A stretch of DNA of 64,000 nucleotides, taken from Selaginella moellendorffii (Eukaryota > Streptophyta > Lycopodiopsida > Selaginellales > Selaginellaceae). Where the stretch lies: contig NW_003314294.1 in the NCBI RefSeq assembly GCF_000143415.4, forward strand, positions 362,616 through 426,615. Direction: 5' to 3'. Shown here piece after piece: positions 1-10,714 of the stretch. Both the position numbers and the translations under genes were made by a program. The first letter of the stretch is position 1, and each line of letters starts with the position of its first letter. The notes below the pieces were generated by a model. That model was not told the DNA's origin. It saw nothing but the letters and a program-made list of their open reading frames with translations, and made no database searches.

Positions 1-190
1 GGAATAGCTTATCTAGACCTTCAAAAGGATCATTACAAAATATATGAATTTTCAACATTCGAATTAGGATGGTTATTTGCCATCTTTTTGGTATATATAT
101 GTTATAGGAGTATAGAGTTTTGTTAATGCTTCACCATATAAATTTCTATATGGTTATAACCCGATATTATCAATAGAGTTGAGTTTACCT

Positions 191-480
191 TCACAATTGC
201 CACAAGTTATTAATGTTAGGTTTTAGGATTAATATTTGGCAAGCATTCTTCCACTTGTTCGAGCAAAGTTTGCTAAACATTTGGGCTATGTACAAGTGGG
301 ACAATAATGGTATTATAACTCCCATCATCATCCACCTATAGAGTATAAAGTGGATGTCTATTTTCCCAATCTTATGGTACATAGTCTGTCTAAGGGGCTC
401 TTGCTTAATGGAAGGGACCGTATCAAATGTTATGGCAACTTAGAACTCAAGTTTATAAGGTTCAACATGATATTCAATAG
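191..480 (+). mobile_element. Ty3/gypsy integrase C-terminal fragment
   Basis: A decayed plus-strand piece of a Ty3/gypsy polyprotein. Translation around 310-425 gives HPPIEYKVDVYFPNL and GLLLNGRDRIK, the post-integrase region. The same sequence appears on the minus strand inside the larger element at about 11.05-11.2 kb. No open frame continues, so it is a relic. Confidence 0.6.
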
Positions 481-680
481 GCTAATCCTCCAAAAATTGT
501 GTATATCCAACAACTAAAACGTTTTGTATAAAGGAATCAAGAATATTAGTACCACCTACAAATCCACCAGTGGTTCCTCCTAATGCTCTTTCAAATTTTG
601 GCCCATCAACTAAGGAACCTTGACTGCCTTCCATCCTTCTAAGAGGAGGGGATGATGTGAGGTCCAAGTATACAGTTATG

Positions 681-875
681 TGTAACCTCCTGAGTTTGGA
701 CTTCCCAGGAGGTCACTCAACCCAGTACTATTCAAACCCAAGGACGCTTAACCCCAAATATCCCAAGACCCTTAACCAATTGGAAAAGGGGGTGCACTCT
801 TATTCATGGGCCCTTTCCCTTTATATTTGAACCCCTATGGACAGTCTCTCGAGTCGTTCCCTTTGGTTGCTTATA
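681..875 (-). repeat. Cassandra-like solo LTR with 5S rRNA-derived segment
   Basis: A repeat of about 195 bp that begins TGTAACCTCCTG and ends GGTTGCTTATA, a decayed form of TGTAAGC...GCTTACA. Positions 698-751 read on the minus strand match the 3' half of plant 5S rRNA: AAGCGT, then GGGT..GAATAGTACTGGG, then GTGACCTCC and GGAAGTCC, which covers the 5S internal promoter region. Other copies lie at 15.8, 16.55, 61.5, 62.1 and 62.55 kb. No primer-binding site flanks this copy, so it is a solo LTR. Confidence 0.7.
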
Positions 876-1169
876 TTATGATGCATGTACAATAATATTA
901 GCATAATGGATTTTAATAGCCGTTAGATTAGTTTTAATCTAGACCACATTGTGAGGTGGTTCCTATTGGGTTCTTGTGGATATAATATATAATATAAGCC
1001 CCACTCTCACCTAGTCAGATGAAAACATGGAGGTATGGTTTGTGCTTTCACCAACAAACAACATAGGGCAGCCCTTTAGAGTCACGAGAGGAGAATACTT
1101 CTCTCTATAGGAGAAGCGCAAGTAATGCCACAGGTATCAGATGACAAGATCAAAAGATAAATTCCCAAA
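876..1169. other. Repeat-like intergenic DNA, no gene seen
   Basis: No coding frame was recognised. The stretch has short AT-rich segments and a tract resembling LTR sequence, but no paired terminus was found. Confidence 0.3.
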
Positions 1170-1700
1170 CAGCTCAATATGGTAGAATCTAACACCCTTC
1201 TAGAAGGGGATGGATTGGTGGTATAATGGTGCTAGCAGTTACTAGAGGATTTGGATTGGGACCCTGTAGCATGGCAACGAGGTGGGTTTTTCTTGTACAC
1301 AGTCAAAGAGGCATATAATGGGCTGTTGACATCTCATGAAGAGGTGAGAGAGGAAATATCAAAATTGTGGTAGAAGTGGATGGCACAAGGTGTGGATGCA
1401 AAGTAGATACTAGGAAACACATTAGACTTCTAGAAGCTCCCAATCCAGGAGAAGGCCAAAGTCACATCTTGGCTAGTGGCCAAAAGTGGTCTCCTAGTTG
1501 GCAACAATTTTGAGAGGAGGTGAAACAAAGGTGTAAAGAATGTGACAAGGTGGAAATAGTTAGTTATGCATTGTGGGAGTGTGATGTGGCTAAGGAGGTG
1601 TGGCTGTAGATCTTTACAGCAGTAAAGGAACTTGGGATCTCACAAGACTTCAAGGCTTGGTGTGGAGACGTCATACATTGGTTCGAGGGGGCTAGAGGCC
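1170..1700 (+). mobile_element. LINE (non-LTR retrotransposon) 3' fragment
   Basis: Plus-strand translation, across stops and frameshifts, gives FFLYTVKEAYNGLLTSHEEV, then a Cys-containing stretch RCKECDKVEIVSYALWECD followed by VAKEVW. This is the layout of the zf-RVT region found downstream of LINE reverse transcriptases (C..C, then H/A-L-W-x-C, then A..VW). The reverse transcriptase core was not found. It is a relic. Confidence 0.55.
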
Positions 1701-2670
1701 TTGCCACAAGTCCCACATGAAGGTGCATCAGGTGTAGGGGACATCATGGCTGGGGGATTCATATGTGTTGGGATGAGACAAGGGTAGAGATAGGGGTCCT
1801 TGTGTGGGCCATATTAGATGGGCAGTCTAACGAGCGATGGGGGTCTAGTTTGTGTGGGAAGCATACAATTGAGCATATTTTGATGGGGTACAAGCCACGG
1901 TATTAGCAATTATGGCAGCATGGTGGAGGCTTACACTAGCAGCAGTATGACTACATCATGCCATCCTTAGAGACAAGAAGGAATGGCAAAAGGCATGCAT
2001 TGGTGATTGCAATGAGATAGGAATTCATTGAAGATGCACACCCTAAACTTGATTATGCAGTCCGCATAGAATGTGGAGCTAGACTTGACATGATGAAGGA
2101 GACCCTAACTGCTCTAGAGTGTGAAGCAATAACATGTCTAATTTTTGTATTAACCCCTAAGGGGTATTGAGGAATGTATATATATGTTTTATCAATCCGG
2201 ATCATTTGCTCCTATATATAAGCTAGGGTTTTAAGCTAATTGATAAATACATTTCTATAATCCACTTCCATATTCCATGCACTCACATAAGCAATTAGTA
2301 TTTATAATATATGAACTCTTTTTTTTTGCTTCTCTGGGTCTACTAATAAGAAGAAATTCATCATCCACTGAGTGTTATATATTTGCCATCTTTGAGTAAC
2401 ACTGGAGATGAATTGGTAAATTTTTAATATATACAAACTTAGTTTTTATTAGTTCATATCAGTAAAATAACTAAGGTTTTCCAGAAAATACTGTCTATAG
2501 CATCAAGCTCATCCAAAGGTTAGCAAAAGAAATACAAATCTCCATCCTTAAATAAAGAGGAATTTGTCCTAAAAAGGCTGCTGAGAAGCATGAACTGGAG
2601 GGGATAGGATGAAAGGCTGATGTAAAAATGTATATAAATGGCTAAATATATTAGTTTAATTATAAACATG
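1701..2670. other. Degenerate repeat DNA, no gene seen
   Basis: No convincing coding region was found. Around 2165-2230 a stretch with GGAATGTATATATATG and TATATATAAGC has the look of a retroelement LTR promoter, but I found no partner copy in the window. Confidence 0.3.
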
Positions 2671-2673
2671 AGA

Positions 2674-3898
2674 TTAATCTATGAACTTAAATAAAAGAAT
2701 AAAGACGTGTTTAGGAAAGTTTATAAATTTTCTAATGTGGTCGACAGCAAGCTTGCTGCCTGTCCACGCCTCCTCAGGAGCAGCAACTGCCTTCGTGGGG
2801 AGGCGATTCTGAAGATAACAAGCCGTCGTCACAGCCTCTGCCCAAAAAGTTGCTGGCACCTTGTTGAATTGAAGCATGGCATTGGCTGCTTCAATCAGGG
2901 TTCGGTTTTTCCTCTCTGATACGCCGTTTTGTAGGGTGCGGTTTGCTTTCGCTGGATTCCATGCATTTGGAGAAACATGGAAAACTCCATTTGGTCGGCA
3001 AAAGTTTTAAACGTATCAAGAGCTTGCGACTTAGTTTTGAAGAAGAATGCAATAGTCTTGCGACTGAGATCATCAATAAACGTGATGAAAAATCGAAAAC
3101 CGCCATATGAGAGCTGGTCCCCAAATATCACTATGAACAAGCTCAAGAATTTTCAGTGGTGCCAGGGGCTCCAGACTTGGGAAAACGTGTGTGAATCTGC
3201 TTCCCGAGTTGGCATCCCTCGCAAAAGGGTATGCGCGACTGGGTCACCAGCTCAGAATCGATGCCATCAACCAGCTGCTGCTTGCCTAATTGGGCAATCC
3301 GGTTTGGACTTGCGCGTGACTGTCGAGGCAGCAAAAGTGAGGAACTTGTGAGGGCGTTCTTCCACTTCTGCTGAAGGCCCATCCCAGGTGGTGGTTCAGC
3401 AATCCGGAGAAATCCCTGTACCAATGCTGCCAAATCCAGACCATGTAGAAGCTCCTGTCGTGGCTCTACCCTCGGGCTCATCGAGACCATGTTAAAGATG
3501 TCCCTGAGAGCTTGGTGGGGAGCTCCCAGAAATTCCACACGATGCAGAAGCGATGGCATCTCCTGATTGCAAGCAGTCGTCAAGCGTTTGATAATTCGTT
3601 CCTGAAGAACAGGTTGGTGTCTAAAGCTCCTCCTGCAGGAAATTGGTGCGATCCATGTGGATCCCAACGATAAATCCAGAAAACACAAGCTCACAGTAGA
3701 AAATCAAGGGATATCGAGTTCCAGGCAAAGAGCACTACGGTTGGAAACTCTCAACAACAAGAAGTTTGACGGCTGTTGCATGTAGATTTCTTCCTCAAGG
3801 TTGCCGTTCAAGAAGGCGGTTTTAACAAACATTTTATGGATGTGCCAGTTTTTTGAGCTTCACCACCGGTGCAAACGTATCTGTGTAGTCAAATCCCT
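2674..3898 (-). mobile_element. Copia retrotransposon remnant (GAG-pre-integrase, integrase, start of RT)
   Basis: Minus-strand frames give three recognisable parts. The GAG-pre-integrase zinc knuckle FCEGCQLGKQIHTRFPKS lies near 3150-3240. Integrase core pieces (FRFFITFIDDLSRKT and, nearer 2680-2870, VPATFWAEAVTTACYLQNRL) lie at 2674-3146. A reverse transcriptase start lies at 3770-3897, with DYTDTFAPVVKLKKL and, one frame off, VKTAFLNGNLEEEIYMQQPS. In an intact Copia element the RT follows the integrase; here it lies on the 5' side, so the element is rearranged. Stops and frame changes make it dead. Confidence 0.8.
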
Positions 3899-4021
3899 AT
3901 TGCGGTCTATGTCGACGACTCGTTGCTCGTTTGCAACAGCTCCGAATTTCTTGCTGAGATCAAACAGGTATTTTCTTTACCACCCTCATGGACTAAGTCA
4001 GCCCCAGTGACTAGATCCTGA
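3899..4021 (+). mobile_element. Copia reverse transcriptase fragment, inverted (YVDD motif)
   Basis: On the plus strand, immediately abutting the minus-strand RT start, the frame at 3899 reads IAVYVDDSLLVCNSSEFLAE and then IKQ before a stop. YVDD is the RT catalytic motif. Two parts of one RT domain therefore lie head to head in opposite orientation. Confidence 0.75.
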
Positions 4022-4034
4022 TGGCGATGTCTTG

Positions 4035-4107
4035 ACTGGATCTGATGGAGACGAGAGGTAAGAGATGCTTGAAAGCATCTCATACCTCCATCTCCATAAG
4101 ATCCAGT
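4035..4107. repeat. Near-perfect 35-bp inverted repeat (hairpin)
   Basis: The arms 4035-4070 and 4072-4107 are reverse complements with about four differences, and almost no spacer separates them. Transcribed from either strand it would form a long hairpin. It lies beside the inverted Copia junction. Confidence 0.75.
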
Positions 4108-4169
4108 AGTAGGCTCCAAGCAAGGTTGAAATGGGGACCCGTACACGCCCCCCCATTCCACTAATCAAG

Positions 4170-5850
4170 CGATCCTAAGGAAGAACCAACGTTGCCATTT
4201 GACAACTCCAGCGCCGCACCCGTAAAAAGGGTTACATATGATTGTTTGATGAAAACGATTCACGAGAGTGGCAAACAAAGGCTGCCTTTGTTAGAACGAC
4301 GCCGTTCATTCTATCAGCTTTCCTATTTTTTTGCAGGAATTTGCTCCTTTCGAATGTGTGAATACCCATCCTCCCCAGAGGCAATTCCATGCAACCCAAC
4401 TTCAGAACCGGTGATGGAACAACATGATGATGATGATGAACCGGTGATGGCGCCCTTCATTTAATTCTTTCTGAGTGTGGTTATGATTTTTGATACGGCA
4501 GACGAACAACTGATTTTCTCTTACTCCACTTCTTTTTCCTCGCAAATTGCAAGCTCTGTCTGCCCATCTTTTCCTTCGTATTTTTGGTATTTTGGATGAG
4601 GTTTTTCATGTTCAGAATGCGCACCACACAGGCTATGGCAAGCAGTTGAGCTTTGCATTTGACTTTTAGGATTAGTACTGCTTGTGAAGTTGATCTTTCA
4701 TCGACCAGAGAAGATCAGACTGTTAATATTAGTTTAGCTTCTCACTTGTTGGAGATGGCTGCTGCCATACTCTCTTTGTCTTCTGGTTCATTGCAGGGAT
4801 ATGAAAACGTAGCAAAAACATTTCCCTTCACAGAGGACGAGGTACAATTCGTTAGCATTTTCTTGTCTCAGATCTCCAAATCAGGTTCCTCTCAAAAGAT
4901 TATAAACCATTGCTTTGCCTGTCGTTTAGCCAAGGTTTTCGCGACAACCTTTGAAAGCTCTTCTCGACCATCAACATGAACTTCCCTTCTTTCCAAATCG
5001 CTCTAGAGCTTGTTTACACAAATTCGCAGATGAACATAAACAAGGCAGGTACAGGCCACTGCCGTCCAAAGTACTGTTGCTCCAATTCTCACGTTATTGT
5101 TCCTGGTGTAGAAAAAGACGTAGTGGTACCACCATTTTACTGGAAGAATCCTTGCCTCTGGCGTGGATTTCATTTCGGTTTGCTGCCTTCAAGGCTTGGT
5201 GGTACCAGCGCTGCGCTGCGAGAGCTCCGTCGGGAAGGCCAGGGCGTGATACTTGGCGTGCTCTACGTACAAATAAACTGTCTTCCACACACACTAGCTA
5301 GAAAAGGAAGGAGAAAGGTATGAGATACCTTTCTTTCGCGTTACACATAGTTTTCCTCCAGCGCTTTTGCGTGTTTTCTGCGAGGTCCAAGCTATACATC
5401 CAAAACTCATGGTTTGATTTTTCTTCAAATTTTTAGAGTTTTTTGGTATTTTCTATCCATCGTGAGCAGCACCAACAAACGGAACAGCTCAAAGCGTACC
5501 AAAACGAAGGAAGTAAAAAAAAAGGATTTCCGCAACATCAACGTCACTGGAACGTGCAATAGTGTCAGAGAGAAGGAAAAAATTATTTAGATTCGCAGTA
5601 TATTCTATTTCGTACGGTTTCTAGGGCATGTACGACCTCCCGCCAAATTTTCTTTAATCCTTCTAGAGGGAGTCGGAACCATATCATGCCACTCGTGCAA
5701 TGCTATAGGTTGGTTATAGGTCTCCAATTATGTGTTCTTGGGCATAATGCACGAGGGCGCTCGTTTCTCCATGCTCGCGCGCGGCGCCTTTGCTCGCTAT
5801 GATCGATTTTTTAGGTCTAGGGCGCTGATCGGGTCGCGGCGTAGTGTAGC
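4170..5850. other. Intergenic region without a supported gene
   Basis: Several short open frames of 60-120 codons occur on both strands, for example 4192-4464 and 4951-5323. None shows a recognisable domain, signal peptide or conserved splice pattern. No RNA gene was recognised. Confidence 0.4.
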
Positions 5851-6592
5851 TTCTTGCTAGCGAGCGAGGGGAGTGGCAGTCTCAATCTCATCATCTTTGA
5901 TTGATTGATTGATCTTCTTGCCCAGATTTCTCCCAGAATCGACATTTATTTGCTCGAAATATGGCTCTGGGCCCTGGCAGCGCCAATCTTTCCAAGAAAT
6001 CTCCCGAGGTACCGGCATTTACTCGGATCAACAGTCAAATTTCCGGCCATGGACCCCTTTCCTGTTCCGTTATAGAGCGATCGCGAGCAATGGCGCCGGG
6101 TAGGATTTCTGGAAGCTGTGATGCGGCTGGAAACACCTAATCCGAGCAGCCGAGCTGCGATTAGGTGCCGGGCAGGCGGTCCTGGCATCGATCAACGCAG
6201 GTATGGTGTGGATCGTTTCTTTAATTGTAAGACTTGATTATTTCTCTTTCGGGATGGATGAATGAATGAATCTGGAAGCTTGTGTGTTCTTGCAGGCGGT
6301 AGCTCAAGAAAAAAAATTCTAGGCAAGAGTTTTTTTCTTCGCGTGATATGGCAACGAGACAGACGACGAGCCAGCACATTGTGTCAGGTGCCACTTTTTC
6401 TTGTCTTGGTTACCTATCGTCGTTATCACACCCTCTTTTTAGCCTGCTCTTCTTGTTTGATTCTGTGTCTTCTAGGATGGCTAGCTATGGAGCTTTCACG
6501 AAGGCTCTCACTCACCCACTCTCGTGTGTGTTTGTGCTTGTAGGAATTTTTTGAGATAAAAGGAGAAGAGGCACAGTTGGGTCAGGGAGATC
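5851..6592 (+). promoter_or_regulatory. Probable promoter and 5' leader of the DUF3527 gene
   Basis: This is the stretch upstream of the ATG at 6593. It contains splice-acceptor-like sites (TTCTTGCAG ending near 6295, GTGCTTGTAG ending near 6543), so the leader is probably spliced. Exact transcript ends cannot be read from sequence alone. Confidence 0.4.
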
Positions 6593-9250
6593 ATGCCCCC
6601 GTCGGCATCGAAAGCTCCAAATGCGACCGGAGCAGCGGAGGTAAGATACTCTGCTGCTAAACATTCGCCACTTACACCACCAATGGATCGAGCCAAGGGA
6701 GGCCAGCAGCAACGTCACAGGCATCCTTTTCTTCTGCCCCAGCAGCAGCAGCAGCAGCAGCGCCAGTCTAGCTTTTCCCTGGGCTGCATTTTTGATAATC
6801 CGGTAGCGTTTGAAGACTCTTCGTCGGGTAGAAGGAAAATTGACTACACCGGCATCTCCAGTGAAGCGAGAATGGACATGCTCGAGTGCCAGATCAAAAG
6901 CGTGGACGCTTGGAACGGTGTGACGAGAGCGCCGGACTTGGTTTCCCCTGCACAGCAGCAGAGGGAGCTTAGGATGAAGATGAAGATCCAAGCGCAGCAG
7001 CGTGAAGCCAAAAGGTGGAAACGGGATGGTGTGGGGGCTTCTCTTCATAAACAGGCAGCGGAGGTGGAAGACGCGAGCTATGATCCGGCGAGACCAGTGG
7101 CGATCCAGACTTGTAGGCGGAAGTTGTGCCTCGATGATCCGTTGACAACAGCAACGACGAATGACAAGGCAGGCTTTAACACCCCTCTTCTGGACGACTG
7201 CGAAATCTACTCGGACGTCTCGGACTCGGTCCCGGAGGATGTGGGCTTCAATGGTTTACCAGCGGCCAGATCAAGGAAAGAGGAGCGGAACACATCCGGG
7301 TTTTGCACGCCAGTTCGTGACGCTCTACAGTCGCGCGCTTGCTCGCCGATTAGTGACGATGGGACTGCCTCTTTGAGATCACTAAATGCTCTAGACAATT
7401 CCATGGAAGCAGGCTGCTGTGGCATTGAGCTTGAGGATATTGGCACCGACACTTCGAGAAGGGAAAGCTTTCGGTCCTTGAAAGCTTGTGCCACTGCCCG
7501 AGAGGGGCCTTACTTCGTCTATCCAGGTTGGTCCATGTGGAGTAGGGAGCACTCGTACAGGTCCCTGACACAGGATAGTCCGCTCTCCAAGAATTCTTGC
7601 GCCCCGTCGATAAAAAACCTCCCGGGAGTCAAGACGCTGAGGGCGTCCCTCCGGCAGCACCTTGCAGCGGCAGCAGCGGGACAACGTCACATATCTTCTG
7701 GATCCGTGAAGAGATCTTCTAGCACCAACACCAGATCGTCGACAGTCTCAGAGAGTACCTCTATAAGAAAATCACGGAGGGGAGCGTCTACAACAAACGT
7801 TGCTTCGAAATGTGGGAAGTTTACTGTTGTTGAAGAGGCCAGAGTGCCACTGTTGAAGCCGCAGAGGACGGTGAGAAAGCACTTTTCTCCGAGAAAGCAC
7901 TGGGAGCCGGTCACGTTTTTCAGGAAGGGGTTGAAGTCCCTGGCCTCGAAGGGATTCCCGCACGATGGCTTCAGCTTCCCGTCGGTATTCCCGCTTCCAG
8001 GATGCGGCCTTCCTCGGCTCGATCAGAGCCACCTCATGAAGCCAAAGAGGTTACTCTCCGAGAAGCGACGAAGCCTGCTAGAGAAGATCCAAGACTCCAA
8101 AAACCTGGACGCGACCACCTCTTTCACGGGCTACCTCCAGTGCATCCTCCGGCATGGTCTCACGAGCTACAGCTTCTGGATGGACGAACTTGACGAGGTA
8201 CTCGTGGCGCGGCTAGAACAGGGAGATCGTCGAGACAAGTGCTTCTCGTTTTATACATGCAAAGGCAAGGACAAATCCGGGTGGCGGCACTGGCAGAAGA
8301 TCCGGAAGCGAGTCGTCAACTTTATCGGGACGATGAGCTTCTCCTGCTGCATATACACGGAAGTCGACCTCAAAGGCGAAGTCATGCATTTCATGGACTC
8401 GGAGTTTTCACTTTTTGACGAGAGGCAACCAGCAAGCACTACTCCGCACCGGCGGACGCACCACTCCAAGTCAAGAGTTGCGTCATACTTGAAAGCTCTC
8501 CTGGGAAGCCCGTGGGAAGGTGGCGAGCACAGCGACGCAGGGATGAAGCCCAGGAAGGAGCTCGCAGCGATGGTGATCCGGGTGCCGCTGGAAGTGAGAA
8601 AGGCCAGCGTCACGGTTTCATGCCATCACGAGAAGTTCGCGCTGGAGAAGACGTCGTCCACGACCACGACGTGGAGCAGCATTGTGGGGGCCAAAGGCGA
8701 GAGCATTCACGTCGTACTACCAACAGGGGATCACGGCCATCCCACTTACGGTCTGGAAGGTCCTCGGCCCCTCGTGGAGCGATGGCGGTCTGGAGGACTG
8801 TGTGACTGTGGGAGCTGGGACTTGGGCTGTGGGATGGTCACGCTCTCCAAGGACAAGGACAGCAGCAACAGAGACAACGCAAGCTCGAGCTCCTCCTTGA
8901 ATCTCGTCGTCGAGGTGAGGAACTCTTTGAGATCGTTTCAAACCTCTGGAGCTCATGATTTTTGGAAAAACTTTGGACAGGGTGTGAAGCGCAAGTTCGT
9001 GACGATGAGTTTGTCCCCGTGCCGCGAAGATGGTCTCTACCGCTTGAGCTTCCAGAGGCCGCTCATGGGACTCCAGGCATTCGCGTCGGCCGTGGCGATC
9101 CTCCACAGCAAAATCCACACTGGCGGAGAGGTGAGATATGGCAGCGCTAGCGAGACCAAGCTTCCCGTCACGCTCATCGCTCGTCGCGACAAGAGCTTGC
9201 GATCGTCGTGCCATCCAAATCCGCCAGTCTCGCCCATCGAAAGACTGTGA
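6593..9250 (+). CDS. DUF3527 domain protein
   Basis: A single 885-codon exon. The N-terminal half is low complexity, with a poly-Gln run near residues 43-53 and basic or Ser-rich linkers. The C-terminal half is conserved and resembles the plant DUF3527 family: a block with TGYLQCILRHGLTSYSFWMD near residue 516, SFSCCIYTEVD, then CDCGSWDLGCGMVTL near residue 740 and a final GLYRLSFQRPLMGLQAF. The function of this plant-specific family is not established and I infer none. The ATG at 6593 is the first in frame and the length suits the family. The long uninterrupted exon is intact, with no stop or frameshift. Confidence 0.8.
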   Translation: MPPSASKAPNATGAAEVRYSAAKHSPLTPPMDRAKGGQQQRHRHPFLLPQQQQQQQRQSSFSLGCIFDNPVAFEDSSSGRRKIDYTGISSEARMDMLECQIKSVDAWNGVTRAPDLVSPAQQQRELRMKMKIQAQQREAKRWKRDGVGASLHKQAAEVEDASYDPARPVAIQTCRRKLCLDDPLTTATTNDKAGFNTPLLDDCEIYSDVSDSVPEDVGFNGLPAARSRKEERNTSGFCTPVRDALQSRACSPISDDGTASLRSLNALDNSMEAGCCGIELEDIGTDTSRRESFRSLKACATAREGPYFVYPGWSMWSREHSYRSLTQDSPLSKNSCAPSIKNLPGVKTLRASLRQHLAAAAAGQRHISSGSVKRSSSTNTRSSTVSESTSIRKSRRGASTTNVASKCGKFTVVEEARVPLLKPQRTVRKHFSPRKHWEPVTFFRKGLKSLASKGFPHDGFSFPSVFPLPGCGLPRLDQSHLMKPKRLLSEKRRSLLEKIQDSKNLDATTSFTGYLQCILRHGLTSYSFWMDELDEVLVARLEQGDRRDKCFSFYTCKGKDKSGWRHWQKIRKRVVNFIGTMSFSCCIYTEVDLKGEVMHFMDSEFSLFDERQPASTTPHRRTHHSKSRVASYLKALLGSPWEGGEHSDAGMKPRKELAAMVIRVPLEVRKASVTVSCHHEKFALEKTSSTTTTWSSIVGAKGESIHVVLPTGDHGHPTYGLEGPRPLVERWRSGGLCDCGSWDLGCGMVTLSKDKDSSNRDNASSSSSLNLVVEVRNSLRSFQTSGAHDFWKNFGQGVKRKFVTMSLSPCREDGLYRLSFQRPLMGLQAFASAVAILHSKIHTGGEVRYGSASETKLPVTLIARRDKSLRSSCHPNPPVSPIERL

Positions 9251-9303
9251 GCGCTCGCGAGAGATCCATTTCACTTGTATATAAAAAAAGCCATATCATT
9301 CTC

Positions 9304-9440
9304 CACGTGGCACTACTAGGCACTGCCACGTGGCTGTACTCTCATACTTCCATTAGGCGGCAAAGGGCTTTACATGCCGCCACATGGCAACGTCGTGTCA
9401 GGTTGCCACTTGGTAGATTCCACTTGCCACGTTACATGGC
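9304..9440 (+). promoter_or_regulatory. G-box/ABRE cluster upstream of caleosin
   Basis: CACGTG occurs at 9304-9309 and 9327-9332, each in a CCACGTGGC context. A further CCACGTTA lies near 9426, and related CCACATGG or CCACTTGG boxes lie between. CACGTGGC is the classic ABA-responsive element bound by ABF/AREB bZIP proteins. The cluster lies 130-270 bp before the caleosin ATG. Confidence 0.6.
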
Positions 9441-9571
9441 TGCATGCTCTTCCATTCACAAGAAGCTTCTCGTTAGCCCTATGCTTTTCTTATACTTTTG
9501 CGGGTTTTTCGTTCTCCCTCGCATTTTTCTCTCTTTCTTTTGTTCTTGCAGATTTTTTGTAGCACGCAGCG

Positions 9572-10574
9572 ATGGCTATGGAGGCTCGCAAGCGCGAGGC
9601 GTTGGAGACAACTGCTGATGGAGCGCCTGTGACCAAAGAGCACAGGGTGGAGGCCAAAGATTACGATAGAATTCCCAAGCCCCGTGAGTTTTTCTTGAGT
9701 TTTCGTGCTCTGTAGAGGAGGTTCTTATCTTTTATTCTTGGTTTTAATTCCAGATGTTCCAAGGGCTTTGTTCGCTGTAGACAATGACCATCCGCTGGGA
9801 TCCCCCGACCACGATCACTCCGGATTGTCTGTGCTGCAGCAGCATGTCGCCTTCTTTGATCGCAACAAGGATGGGATTGTTTATCCTTGGGAGACTTTTC
9901 AAGGTCTGTGCGACGATGTTTTCTTGTCTCATCGAAAATTTCTAAGTTTTGTGCTTGATGTCCAGGCTTCCGAGCCATCGGATTCAACTTCGTGTTGGCG
10001 TTCATTGGCATGCTTTTCATCAACGGATCCATGAGCTATGCAACTCTCGAGGTTGGAATTTTTAGTTTTAATGGGTTGATATTGTGTTTTTTTCTAGAGC
10101 TGGATTCCGTCGCCCTTGTTTCCCATTTACATAAAGAACATTCACAAGGCAATACATGGCAGTGACACTGGAATATACGACCATGAGGGACGGTAAGAAA
10201 TTCTTGCGCTACTTATCAGACCATGGATCTTCACACTTGATACACAGCTTTGTTCCTGCAAACTTTGAGCAACTCTTCGACAAGTATGCTCGTACACACG
10301 CTGATAGAATGTCATACAAGGAGATCATTGCGATGACTCAAGGCCAAAGAGATGCGTTTGACCTGTTTGGATGGTAAGAGATTTCAGTCTGTTATCAGTT
10401 AAGAGTTGTGATCATTTTTTCCTTAGGACTGCCAATAAGTTAGAGTGGACTGCTACATATTGGATTCTTGGAGAGAAGGGCTACATGTCTAAAGATGCTA
10501 TCAGGGCAGTCTACGATGGGAGTGTTTTTGAATATCTTGAGAAACAACACAAGCATCAACAGAAGTTGCAGTGA
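9572..10574 (+). CDS. Caleosin (peroxygenase-type lipid-droplet protein)
   Basis: Six exons join in frame: 9572-9683, 9754-9903, 9966-10051, 10098-10192, 10248-10373 and 10427-10574, all with GT-AG introns of 46-70 bp. The product is 238 residues, the normal size for the family. It has an EF-hand ([16 protein letters not shown]) about residue 70, a hydrophobic segment ([17 protein letters not shown]), then the proline-knot region ([20 protein letters not shown]) and conserved [13 protein letters not shown] and WTATYWILG. Caleosins bind Ca2+ and heme and use hydroperoxides to oxygenate lipids at lipid droplets or the ER. Many are drought/ABA induced, which the upstream G-boxes fit. Confidence 0.95.
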
Positions 10575-10677
10575 ATACTATTAAAATGTCTTTTTGGCTT
10601 TTCTATTTTTATTAAAGTTTAAATAGAAAAAGTTGGACATTATAAAAGCTTTTATCAGTTTTTTTTAAAATTGGAAT

Positions 10678-10706
10678 TAATATATATATATATATATATA
10701 TATATT
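10678..10706. repeat. (TA)n microsatellite
   Basis: A run of about 13 TA dinucleotides just downstream of the caleosin gene, followed by TTTATTTATTTA. It marks the edge of the AT-rich transposon block. Confidence 0.8.
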
Positions 10707-10714
10707 TATTTATT

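Noticed and set aside
4192-4979. Short open frames on the plus strand (90 and 108 codons)
   Set aside because: No domain, no signal peptide, no matching splice pattern, and no similarity that I recognise. Open frames of this length are expected by chance.
4951-5323. Overlapping frames of 115 codons near 5 kb on both strands
   Set aside because: Neither frame has a recognisable motif and the overlap suggests only base composition effects.
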